Shown here one piece after another: positions 51,439 through 59,605 of a stretch of 64,000 nt of DNA. A model generated the notes under the pieces. That model was not told the origin of the DNA. It ran no database searches and was given only the letters and a program-made list of their open reading frames with translations. This DNA comes from Myxococcota bacterium (GTDB lineage Bacteria; Myxococcota_A; UBA9160; SMWR01): the NCBI GenBank assembly GCA_022447545.1, contig JAKVBI010000005.1, forward strand, positions 1-64,000, given 5' to 3'. How positions within the stretch are numbered: position 1 is the first letter of the stretch; each line of letters begins with the position of its first letter. A program made the position numbers and the translations under genes.

Positions 51439-52629
51439 ATGAACCGTCTCGAACAAATCTGGGCACAGTTGAGCGGAGCCTGGCTGAAAACTGGCGCGAC
51501 GATTCCTCTGGACGCCACCATCGAGGCCGTTCTTCTGCTCGCGATCAGCTTCTGGTTGCGTGTCCAGATCGCCAACTTGTTGGTCGCGATTCTCGGTTGG
51601 GTGGTGCGCTCCCAGCGGCACAAACTCATCTCCGAGATTCTCGAGGCCATGCGAAGCCCGCTTCAGTTTCTCGTGTTGGCCGCTGCAGTCAGTGGCGCTG
51701 CCGCGGTCATGGGGCTCTATGGCGATTGGGCGGAATACGCGGGCAGAATCCTGCGATCGCTGATCTTCGTGTTTATTTTCTGGACGATCGTGCGCCTGGT
51801 CGAGCCTTGCGTTGATCTCCTACTGAGCCGTTACTCGCATCGCCTCTCCCAGTCGACGCTTCGAGATTTCGTTTCGACCGCTGTGCGGACTGTTCTCTTC
51901 CTGCTCGGGCTGTCTACGGTGCTGGAACTCTGGGGGGTCAACGTGGTGGGTCTGCTCGGGAGTCTCGGCTTGCTCGGGGCAGCGGTGGCACTGGGTGCCA
52001 AGGAGTTCTTCGCGGATCTGTTGGCGGGAATCGTTCTCCTGACGAATCGAATCGCGGATCGGGGTGATTGGATTCGCACGACCGACGTGGACGGGAACGT
52101 CGAGGCAATTGGTTTGCGCGCCACGCGGGTGAGAAAGTTCGACAAGACGCTGATTACGGTTCCGAATCACCTTCTCGTCGATTACCCCCTGACCAATTTC
52201 ACCCGCATGACTCAGCGCAGGATCTATTGGACGATCGGTCTCGAGTATCGAACCAGCGAGTCACAGCTGAAGACGATCGTGCGAGAGATCTCCGACTTCA
52301 TCCACCAGCACGAAGAATTCGAAACGGATCCCGCCAAGGTCCTTACCTTCGTGTTCGTCGATTCATTCGGTGATTCGAGCATCAACATCATGGTCTACTG
52401 CTTCACCCGGACCACTGTGTGGCGGGAATGGCTGGCTCTGAAGGAAGAACTTGCCTACGAGGTGAAACGCATCGTCGAGAGTCACGGCGCGGGGTTCGCC
52501 TTTCCGTCGACCTCGCTTTACGTCGAATCCCTTCCATTCGGAACACCCGAACCCTTCCCCGCCGATGGCGGTGGGGAGGGCAATCCTTCTTCGGCGCCAG
52601 GCGGCAATTCGACTCCGGAGATGGCTTGA
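51439..52629 (+). CDS. MscS-family mechanosensitive channel
   Basis: Osmotic safety valve or small-conductance channel. Several hydrophobic helices (about residues 25-185) precede the Gly/Ala-rich pore helix LGSLGLLGAAVALGAKEF, followed by the beta domain (RGDWIRTTDVDGNVEAIGLR) with ITVPNHLLVD and the cytoplasmic vestibule. ATG 51439 has GTGAGGA 5 bases upstream. 396 residues, longer than E. coli MscS (286) because of extra N-terminal helices. A TTGA overlap joins it to the next gene. It is divergent from the phosphotriesterase gene. Confidence 0.9.
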   Translation: MNRLEQIWAQLSGAWLKTGATIPLDATIEAVLLLAISFWLRVQIANLLVAILGWVVRSQRHKLISEILEAMRSPLQFLVLAAAVSGAAAVMGLYGDWAEYAGRILRSLIFVFIFWTIVRLVEPCVDLLLSRYSHRLSQSTLRDFVSTAVRTVLFLLGLSTVLELWGVNVVGLLGSLGLLGAAVALGAKEFFADLLAGIVLLTNRIADRGDWIRTTDVDGNVEAIGLRATRVRKFDKTLITVPNHLLVDYPLTNFTRMTQRRIYWTIGLEYRTSESQLKTIVREISDFIHQHEEFETDPAKVLTFVFVDSFGDSSINIMVYCFTRTTVWREWLALKEELAYEVKRIVESHGAGFAFPSTSLYVESLPFGTPEPFPADGGGEGNPSSAPGGNSTPEMA

Positions 52630-53099
52630 CGAGTGGCGCGTTGCTTCGCAGCATCGCCGCTCGGAGTGTGGCGGTGGTTGCATTGGCCGGGTTGCTCTTG
52701 CCGATGTGGAGTTGTACGCCGTCTCGGAGTGCAGGGTCTCCCCAAACGGAATCTGGTTCGGGACGGCAGAGAATCGCGAATCCGGCTTCCGAGAATTGTA
52801 TCTCCCGAGGTGGAGTTCTTCGCATCGAGCGCATCGGGAACGGTTCAGAGGTTGGAGTGTGCTGGTTCGAAGATGCGCGCCAATGTGAGGAGTGGGCGTT
52901 GATGCGCGGTTCGTGTCCATTGGGCGGGCGTCGCGTCACGGGTTACGAGACTCCGGGAGGCCGCTACTGCGCGATCTTGGGTGGGACCTATCAGGTGACG
53001 GAAGCAGCGACTCCTGGCCAAAGCGAGCGTGGGCGTTGCGCGCTCCCTGACGGCCGGGTCTGCACCGCGGGGAAGTTGTGGGATGGGAGTTGCGGTTGA
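52626..53099 (+). CDS. Tandem DUF333 putative lipoprotein or secreted protein
   Basis: The 157-residue product starts at TTG 52626, which forms a TTGA overlap with mscS and has CCGGAG 5 bases upstream. The N terminus is hydrophobic (VAVVALAGLLLPMWSC), a signal peptide ending in a Cys with an imperfect lipobox. Two DUF333-like repeats follow (NPASENCISRGG with GVCWFEDARQC, then GRYCAILGG with GRCALPDGRVC). DUF333 proteins such as E. coli YoaF are small envelope proteins of unknown function. The coupling to a channel gene is the only clue to its role. Confidence 0.8.
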   Translation: MTSGALLRSIAARSVAVVALAGLLLPMWSCTPSRSAGSPQTESGSGRQRIANPASENCISRGGVLRIERIGNGSEVGVCWFEDARQCEEWALMRGSCPLGGRRVTGYETPGGRYCAILGGTYQVTEAATPGQSERGRCALPDGRVCTAGKLWDGSCG

Positions 53100-53120
53100 G
53101 GGGCCTCCACGCCGTTTCGT

Positions 53121-53145
53121 AGCCTCTTCGAGTCTTCGAAGGGCT
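53121..53145 (+). terminator. Hairpin after the DUF333 gene
   Basis: AGCC-CTTCGA pairs with TCGAAG-GGCT (one bulged T) around loop GTCT, with no T tract. The rest of the gap, 53146-53366, holds a run of about ten G near 53155 but no visible gene. Confidence 0.35.
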
Positions 53146-53366
53146 TGAATACGGGGGGGGGCGGCCGGTTGGCTGCGTCTCGCGGGGGGGAGGATCCCAC
53201 CGGGCGTTCACAGGATGCCCATGACCGAGGGCACCGGGAACCGTCACGCCACACGTACGTCGTTTCACCGCCTCGGAGGTGAGGGGGGTGCCTGGGGTAG
53301 AATCGCTCGCGATCCACGGCCCCGGAGGCCCGCGTTCAGGATGCGTGATGAACTCGGGGAGTGTGG

Positions 53367-54239
53367 GTGGAAAGGTGTGGGATTGAAATCGTGGACGTGA
53401 CGCGTTGGATCGAGGGCTCACCTTTTGGGGCAGCATTGGGTGTCGAAGTGGTGAGTCTCAACGATGACGAGGCCCATCTGCGTCTGCCCTTTCGCGAAAG
53501 CAACTCCAACCCCGGAGGCGCACTGCATGGAGGTGTCGCGGCCTCTCTTTGCTCGATCGGAGCCCAGGCGCTGACCCGGCGGAATCTGGGAGCCGACTCG
53601 GGGCCGTGGCACACGTGTGTGATCGAGGTCGGTTACCTGGCGGCTGCCATCGAGGAGTCGGTAGAAGCTCGGGCGCGGCTGCTGCGGAGGGGCAAGGAAC
53701 TTTGCTTCGTCGAAGTCGAAGTCTCCAGCGAAAGGGGCAGGGCGGTGGCTCACGCCACCAGTACCGTCCGGGGGCGCTTCGGTGCTCCTGAACCCGAATA
53801 CGCGGCCGTCGATCCGGTTCCAGGCCCCGACCAGGCGGAGCCGGGCCCCATGGGAGGTAATCTGCACCGGATCCCGTTCATCGGCGCCCGCGGTATTCGC
53901 GCCGAACACATGCAAGACGGCGGCGCGCGGATCGTGATGCCGTTCAATGAGGCCAACGCAGACGGGGCGGGAGGCAACCACGAGGGGGCTGTTCTCGCAC
54001 TTCTCGACACGACGGGTGCCATGGCGGCCTGGGCGGAATGTGGGTTGGGAAACTACAAAGCGTCCACGCCGGCCCTTCAAGCCCAGATGGTCCGTGTTCC
54101 TCCTGCCCAGGACCTGGTGGCTTATGGTCGCTGCGTGCAGCGAGATGGAGAGGTTTTCTTCAGCGACGTTCGTGTTGCGACTCGCGGAGACTCCCGGTTG
54201 GTCGCCCAGGGAACGGTGGTCTACAGGATCGTGACCTAG
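53367..54239 (+). CDS. Double-hotdog PaaI-type acyl-CoA thioesterase
   Basis: Hydrolyses aryl- or acyl-CoA thioesters. Two hotdog domains are fused: residues 1 to about 140 with GGALHGGVAASLCSIG, and about 150-290 with GGNHEGAVLALLDTTGA. The duplication provides in one chain the dimer most PaaI proteins form. Start choice: GTG 53367 has GGGGAG (53356-53361) 5 bases upstream. GTG 53361 and GTG 53391 are alternatives. 290 residues. It heads a plus-strand set: amidohydrolase after 35 bases, then P450 after 28 bases. Confidence 0.88.
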   Translation: MERCGIEIVDVTRWIEGSPFGAALGVEVVSLNDDEAHLRLPFRESNSNPGGALHGGVAASLCSIGAQALTRRNLGADSGPWHTCVIEVGYLAAAIEESVEARARLLRRGKELCFVEVEVSSERGRAVAHATSTVRGRFGAPEPEYAAVDPVPGPDQAEPGPMGGNLHRIPFIGARGIRAEHMQDGGARIVMPFNEANADGAGGNHEGAVLALLDTTGAMAAWAECGLGNYKASTPALQAQMVRVPPAQDLVAYGRCVQRDGEVFFSDVRVATRGDSRLVAQGTVVYRIVT

Positions 54240-54274
54240 GCGAGAGCTTTCGACACGAGCATCGGCAGGTGAGC

Positions 54275-55573
54275 ATGACTCGAATCGTATTCCGGAACGC
54301 AAACCTCGTAGATGGTGAAAACCCCGCTCGGCCCGGCGTCACGGTGATCGTAGACGGAGAGCGCATCGACGGCGTGTACGACCGCGCAGTACCGGAGCCC
54401 GGACCCGGCGACCGCGTCATCGATCTCGCCGGCAGAACCCTGATGCCGGGACTCTTTTCGTGCCACTTCCACACGACCTTCCACGAACTCGCGCCCGGCG
54501 AGGCGCCGGCCCTCCAGATCCTGCATTCCCCGGCCACCTACACCTTGTTGGCCGCACGGAACCTGCGCACGGCTCTCGAGTGCGGGGTGACGGGCATCGT
54601 ATGTTCGAGTGCACCCTATGGGATTGACGCTGCACTGAAGCAGGGTCTCGGCGAGGGATGGATCACGGGCCCGCGCATGCTGGGTGGGAGCCATGAACTG
54701 ATGGCAACCAACGACATCGCGGCGGGGGTGTCGCGAAACTACTGGCTCGGTCTCGGTAACCAGGGGCTCGTACGTACGGCAGACGGTGCGGATGCATTCC
54801 GATCCCTGGTGCGTGAGGAAATTCGCGATGGGGCCGACGTCGTCAAGATCAGCGCCAGTGGGGGGCATAACGCAGGGCCCACGGAAGATCTCGTCAACCT
54901 CATGCCCGATGAGCTCGAGGCAGTCGTCGATGCCGCCCATTCCCGAGGCCGGCTCGTTCGTGCTCATGCAGCCTCACGGGCCGCTGTTCTGGCATGTGCG
55001 AAAACCGGCGTCGACCTGATCGATCATGCCGATCGCATGGACGAGGAATGCATCGAGGTCATCCTGGAAAAGGATGCCACCGTGGTGCCGAGTCTTCTCT
55101 ATATCCTCCGTGTGCTCGACTTCATGGGAGGGGACCAGATCCAGGCAATGGTATCTCCCGGTGTGCGTCCGATGTTCGAGAAGACGCTGCAGAGCATGCG
55201 AGAAGACTCCGCGTACCTGACCGATTTCCTTCCCCGGGTCGAGGAGGCGGGGGTGCGTATCGTATGCGGCGACGACTTCGGTACCACCTTCCTGCCCCAT
55301 GGAGAGTACGCACAGGAACTCGAGTTCTACGTGAAGCACGTGGGCATGGCCCCGATCGACGTCGTGCGTTGGGCCACTCGAAACGGAGCCCAGGCCATGG
55401 GGCGGGGCGACGACTTGGGCACTGTGGAGGTTGGAAAGTTGGCGGATCTATTGGTGGTCGATGGCGATCCACTGACGGACATCGGCTGCCTGCAGGACCG
55501 CGAGCGCTTGCACGGTGTGATCCTTGGAGGCGAATTCGCGGTCGACAGGCTTTCCCGGAGTTCTGAGGCCTGA
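54275..55573 (+). CDS. Imidazolonepropionase-like / prolidase-branch amidohydrolase
   Basis: Metal-dependent amidohydrolase of the branch with imidazolonepropionase and Xaa-Pro hydrolases. HFHTTFHE carries the HxH pair, VVKISASGGH the bridging-Lys region, RAHAASRAA and DLIDHADRMD the His ligands, and CGDDFGTTF the catalytic Asp. The beta-sandwich domain occurs at both ends (MTRIVFRNANLVDGE and KLADLLVVDGDPLTDI). ATG 54275, 432 residues, normal. Between a CoA thioesterase and a P450 gene with gaps under 40 bases. Its substrate is unknown. Confidence 0.9.
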   Translation: MTRIVFRNANLVDGENPARPGVTVIVDGERIDGVYDRAVPEPGPGDRVIDLAGRTLMPGLFSCHFHTTFHELAPGEAPALQILHSPATYTLLAARNLRTALECGVTGIVCSSAPYGIDAALKQGLGEGWITGPRMLGGSHELMATNDIAAGVSRNYWLGLGNQGLVRTADGADAFRSLVREEIRDGADVVKISASGGHNAGPTEDLVNLMPDELEAVVDAAHSRGRLVRAHAASRAAVLACAKTGVDLIDHADRMDEECIEVILEKDATVVPSLLYILRVLDFMGGDQIQAMVSPGVRPMFEKTLQSMREDSAYLTDFLPRVEEAGVRIVCGDDFGTTFLPHGEYAQELEFYVKHVGMAPIDVVRWATRNGAQAMGRGDDLGTVEVGKLADLLVVDGDPLTDIGCLQDRERLHGVILGGEFAVDRLSRSSEA

Positions 55574-55601
55574 AGCTTGAACCGTCCATCGGAGATTCAC
55601 C

Positions 55602-56816
55602 ATGGTGGCATACGACCCATTCTCGCCCGAGGCGATGCAAGACCCCTACCCGATTTATCGGAAGTTGAGGGAATGTTCCCCGGTGCACCGACTCGAGGCT
55701 TACGACGCCTGGGCTCTTTCGCGATTCGAAGATGTCTGGAACGTGATCTCCGACGCACGCTCCTTCACGATCGTCGAGGGGCCGGTGTTCGTGAAGAGCC
55801 AGATTTCACAACCCTTCGTGGGCGGAGAGATTACACCCGCGGACGCAGACCGGAGTTTCTCCACCTGGGATCCACCAGGCCACACTCGACTGCGCGCGGC
55901 CATGAGCCCGCACTTTCGTCCCGGGGCCGTGGGCAGGCTCGAGGTGTTTGCCCGTGAACTCGCCGGCGAGGTACTCGATGCGGCGATTCCTCGAGGCCGC
56001 TTCGACGTCGTGGGCGACTATGCGTCCCCGGTTTCCGTGCGGGTCATCTGCCGTGTCCTGGGCATTCCCGACGAAGAGGCGCCGAGGCTGATCGAGCAGG
56101 TCAATCTCTCGTCTCGGCGCGAGCCCGGCAAGCCGGGGATGACCCCGGAAGGCATGAAGGCTCAGGCTGAACTCCATGCCGGAATCGTCGATCAGGTTGC
56201 ACAACGCCGAGCGGGGGTCGCGGGGCCGCCGGGGGTGATCGAAAGTCTGCTGTCAGTGGAGATCGATGGAGGCCGCCTCGACGACGTCCAGATTGCGACG
56301 CAATTGGTGACCCTGCTGGTAGGGGGTACCGAGACCATGCCCAAGATCGTGGCCGGCGGGCTTCTGGAACTCGAGAGGAATCCAGGTCAGCGCGAGCGAT
56401 TGGTGGCCGATTTGGCTCAGTCCCACCACGCCTTCGAGGAGATGATGCGGCACCAGGGAGTGTTGCAGTCGGTGGGCCGTACGGCGTTGCGTGAGGTGGA
56501 CGTGGCGGGCGTTGCGATCCAGCCGGGTCAGCGCGTCTTCCTGCTCCTGCAGTCTGCCAACCGTGACGAGCGTGAGTTCGACCGTGCAGAAACCTTCGAT
56601 ATCGCACGCCGTCCCGAGCGCCACCTCGGCCTGGGCCACGGTCCTCATCACTGCATTGGGACCCACGTGGCGCGCCTGGAAGGCCGCGTGTTGGTGGAAG
56701 AGTTGCTGAGACGTCTGCCCCGGTACGCGGTCGACCTGGCGGGTGTCGAGCGCCCTCCGTCGGATTTTCAGATTGGCTATACGGCGTTGCCCATTCACTG
56801 CGGGTCGGCCGCCTGA
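55602..56816 (+). CDS. Cytochrome P450 with atypical heme and I-helix motifs
   Basis: Soluble bacterial P450 of 404 residues. The heme loop reads LGHGPHHCIGTHVA, with the thiolate Cys present but Leu where most P450s have Phe. The I-helix reads VGGTETM instead of AG-x-ET-T, so the second Thr is Met. The ExxR motif is in EEMMRHQG. These changes do not remove the thiolate, so it may still be active, but proton delivery or redox potential could differ. GGAG lies 7 bases upstream of the ATG. Third gene of the thioesterase-amidohydrolase-P450 set, convergent with the gene at 56848. Confidence 0.92.
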   Translation: MVAYDPFSPEAMQDPYPIYRKLRECSPVHRLEAYDAWALSRFEDVWNVISDARSFTIVEGPVFVKSQISQPFVGGEITPADADRSFSTWDPPGHTRLRAAMSPHFRPGAVGRLEVFARELAGEVLDAAIPRGRFDVVGDYASPVSVRVICRVLGIPDEEAPRLIEQVNLSSRREPGKPGMTPEGMKAQAELHAGIVDQVAQRRAGVAGPPGVIESLLSVEIDGGRLDDVQIATQLVTLLVGGTETMPKIVAGGLLELERNPGQRERLVADLAQSHHAFEEMMRHQGVLQSVGRTALREVDVAGVAIQPGQRVFLLLQSANRDEREFDRAETFDIARRPERHLGLGHGPHHCIGTHVARLEGRVLVEELLRRLPRYAVDLAGVERPPSDFQIGYTALPIHCGSAA

Positions 56817-56847
56817 TCAAACTCCGGGTCGGCGTGCTTGGGTTGGA

Positions 56848-58422
56848 CTACTCGCGCGGCGGATAACGTTCGATTCGGTACGGATCGATGTCGGGTTGGA
56901 TCAACCAGACGTTTCGTTCTTCGAAGTACTGTAGGAGTTCGCCATTGCGAGCCGTTCCCGAATCGCGCGCCCAGATCACGGGTGCGGAGTCGATGTTGGC
57001 TGCGTTGTAGACCCACTCGAAGTGGGGGTTGTGGTCGTGCGCATATCGAACCAGTACGAGGTGTCGGCCACCCTGGGCTTGGAGGTCCCGCAGGATGTCG
57101 GCCCGCGCCACGATGCTTTGGTGTTCGCGCTTCGAAAGACGCATGTCGGCCATCACCCAATGCTCGGCAAAGGCGGCCGCGAGCAGTAACACCACACTGA
57201 TGTGACCCACGGCCAGGCGTCGCGAGCGAACACGCCACATGCGGCGCAGGGCCACCACGATCAGGAAGGCCGCGAGGGGAACGAAGGGAGCTGCGTAGTG
57301 GGGATACTCGTGTGTTTCGATCGCCAGCGCGGCTGCAAAGAGAGCACAGGCCGCGACCGCGAATCGAACACCGGGCTCGCACCAGGCCCAGGGCAGCGCA
57401 AACAGGGCGGCGGTCAGACCGTAGAGGGTGAAAAAGCGCAGGAAGACCCAGAACTTCATCTCGACACCCGTGAGGAAGCCCTCGATGCTGGCACGCCGCC
57501 AGTGGTACTGGGAGTTGTGGGCACGGGGTCCGTAGAAATCCGCCAACACACGGTGGCGATAGGTTTTGGGCGCGTATGGCGGGAGTACGATCAGGGCGGG
57601 TACGGCGGCGTAGGTTTGATCGTAGAGGGTATAGGTGAGGGTGAGAGGGTCGCCCGTGGTGCGATGGTTGTAGGTTCCGAGTAGCAGGGCGGTAGTGCCC
57701 AAGATCGCCATCGCCGGGACGCTGCCGCGCAAGAGCACATCCCGGCGGCGCGTTGGGGAGGCTCGCCACACCCCGATCCCGTACCCCACGGCGGCTGGGA
57801 GACAGGCCACGGCTCCCTCGTAGGGGCGAGACAGGGCAAGGAGCGAGATGCCGATTCCCAACCACACGCCGTCGCGCCAACGGGGTTCACCCACCAGGCG
57901 TGGGATGGCGCCGTACAGCAGGGCTCCGCCGAGCAGGGCGCCAGCTCCTCCCCACATCCAGTTTCCCCAAACCACACTGAGTTGGGGGTGGAGGGCCAGC
58001 ATCAGGCCGCCCAGCAGGGCCCAGTTGGGTTCGAGCCAAGCCCGTAGCATCCAACACGTGGCCGCGCAGGCCAGGGCAAAGGACAACGCCACACCGTAGA
58101 CGGGGTTCCCCAGGGTCCAGCCCAGGGCCAGGATCGCTCCCTGCAGGGGGGGATACTTGGACACGTACGTGGGCTCGTGCATGACGTGTGGGCTTTCGAA
58201 ATAGCGCCACATGGGGTGCGTGGGGTTGGCGAGACGGCCCTGTCGGAAGGTATCGGCCGTGAGCAGGTAGCTGAACTCGTCGTGTGTCTGGGGGACCGTC
58301 GGTCGCAATTGCTCTACGAGGATGGCACTGGCGAGGGCCACGATGGCCACCAGGAGGAAGGAACCCAAGGGGCTCGTCGCCCGGCTTCGAAGTGAAGTGG
58401 CCGCTGCGTGCGTGTCTGCCAA
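56848..58422 (-). CDS. GT-C membrane glycosyltransferase (GT39/ArnT-like)
   Basis: Multi-helix membrane protein of about 524 residues. A first helix (SFLLVAIVALASAI) is followed by the loop QTHDEFSYLLTADT, the Asp-Glu motif expected in the first external loop of GT-C transferases, and by about ten further helices. Such enzymes transfer sugars from polyprenyl phosphate. A soluble C-terminal domain (about 60-70 residues) ends the protein. TTG 58422 is chosen because GGGAG lies 4 bases upstream. The frame is open to 58845 but the extra residues look non-coding. Acceptor and donor unknown. Confidence 0.8.
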   Translation of the reverse strand: MADTHAAATSLRSRATSPLGSFLLVAIVALASAILVEQLRPTVPQTHDEFSYLLTADTFRQGRLANPTHPMWRYFESPHVMHEPTYVSKYPPLQGAILALGWTLGNPVYGVALSFALACAATCWMLRAWLEPNWALLGGLMLALHPQLSVVWGNWMWGGAGALLGGALLYGAIPRLVGEPRWRDGVWLGIGISLLALSRPYEGAVACLPAAVGYGIGVWRASPTRRRDVLLRGSVPAMAILGTTALLLGTYNHRTTGDPLTLTYTLYDQTYAAVPALIVLPPYAPKTYRHRVLADFYGPRAHNSQYHWRRASIEGFLTGVEMKFWVFLRFFTLYGLTAALFALPWAWCEPGVRFAVAACALFAAALAIETHEYPHYAAPFVPLAAFLIVVALRRMWRVRSRRLAVGHISVVLLLAAAFAEHWVMADMRLSKREHQSIVARADILRDLQAQGGRHLVLVRYAHDHNPHFEWVYNAANIDSAPVIWARDSGTARNGELLQYFEERNVWLIQPDIDPYRIERYPPRE

Positions 58423-58558
58423 ACGATCTCCCAGGGGACGCCCCCATGAGTGTTCTGCCTGAGCCGGCGTTCCGTTCCCGATTGAGCAGTGCGCGAGAAG
58501 GGTAGCTGGCACGGGCGCCTTGCCGAAGGGGGGGCGCTCCCGGCATCTGGGGCGGGGC

Positions 58559-59605
58559 TTAGCTGTCGTCCTGGAGCTGAACGAGGTTGCGCAGAGGCTC
58601 GGCTGCCGCGTAGCGCTGCAGATTCTCTGCGAGCAGTTCCAAAGCCTGGTGGTCGTAGGTGTCGGGCGAGATGGCGCAGTGTGGAGAGAGGTACACGTGG
58701 GGTGCGCTCCACAGGGGGTGGTCGGTCGGCAGGGGCTCCTGTCGGGTGACATCCAGGATCGCCGCTCCCAGTTTTCCCCGTTCCAACGCCCGAGCCAGGG
58801 CGATTTCGTCCACCAGGTTGCCGCGGGCCACGTTGCACAAAACACTGTCGGGCTTCATCAGAGACAGGCGCCGCTCGTTCATCAGATTGCGCGTCGCGGG
58901 GGTGTCGGGTGCAGCCAACACCACCGCATCCGAGCCTGCCACCAGCTCGTCAATTGCGTCGGGTCCCAGAAGTTTGTCGACCAGGGGTGATGGGTCTCCG
59001 GGGTTGAAACGTCGGCGGTTCGCGATCACGCGCATGCCCAGGGCCCGCGCTCTCTCGGCGACGGCTTTGCCGATCGCGCCCAGCCCGACGATTCCGAGGG
59101 TGCTCCCTGCCAGCAGGCGGCTGCGGGGTCGAGTGAAATTCCGTTGGCGCTGCATCTGTTCGATGGAACGGGTGTCCTTCCAGACCTCGAGGAGTCGGCC
59201 GATCACGAATTCCGCGATGGGAACGGCCCCCGCGCCCGAGGCTGTGGTCAGTGCGATTCCCGCCTGTTCGAGGGCCGCGACGGGGAGGTGCTCGGTGCCC
59301 GCACTAAAGGCCTGGACCCAGCGCAGACGGGGTGTGAGCTCGAGCAGCGTTTCGGGGAGATCCAGCGCCATCAAGACTTCGCAACGCGCGTAGGCGTCGA
59401 TCAGCTGTGGGGTCAGACTGGGGGCAAGGGCCTCGAGGTCGGCCGGTACTGGAGGGGTTCGACGTGCAAGGCGAAGCTTCAGATTCTCCTTGTAGGGTAT
59501 GGGCAGCAACTCGATGGGTCGGTCGCAATCGGCCAATCGCCTGTGGAGTGCTGCTGTGTCGAAGTCCTCGGGATGATTGATACAGACGACTAGGGGTTCG
59601 CTCAA
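58559..59605 (-). CDS. D-2-hydroxyacid dehydrogenase
   Basis: NAD(P)-dependent reductase or dehydrogenase of D-2-hydroxyacids. GIVGLGAIGKAVAERA is the Rossmann motif (residues about 170-185). The catalytic Arg is in CNVARGNLVDE, the Glu in DVTRQEPLPTDHP, and the His in LSPHCAISPD, so the triad is present. 348 residues, normal. It starts with TTG 59605 in a TTGA overlap with the L-2-hydroxyacid oxidase gene. The two enzymes have opposite expected stereospecificity. Confidence 0.92.
   Translation of the reverse strand: MSEPLVVCINHPEDFDTAALHRRLADCDRPIELLPIPYKENLKLRLARRTPPVPADLEALAPSLTPQLIDAYARCEVLMALDLPETLLELTPRLRWVQAFSAGTEHLPVAALEQAGIALTTASGAGAVPIAEFVIGRLLEVWKDTRSIEQMQRQRNFTRPRSRLLAGSTLGIVGLGAIGKAVAERARALGMRVIANRRRFNPGDPSPLVDKLLGPDAIDELVAGSDAVVLAAPDTPATRNLMNERRLSLMKPDSVLCNVARGNLVDEIALARALERGKLGAAILDVTRQEPLPTDHPLWSAPHVYLSPHCAISPDTYDHQALELLAENLQRYAAAEPLRNLVQLQDDS

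Noticed and set aside
47362-57026. 15-base palindrome CCCACTCGAAGTGGG occurring twice (near 47362 and 57012)
   Set aside because: The second copy lies inside the GT-C coding sequence and encodes ordinary residues. Two copies are not enough for a repeat family.
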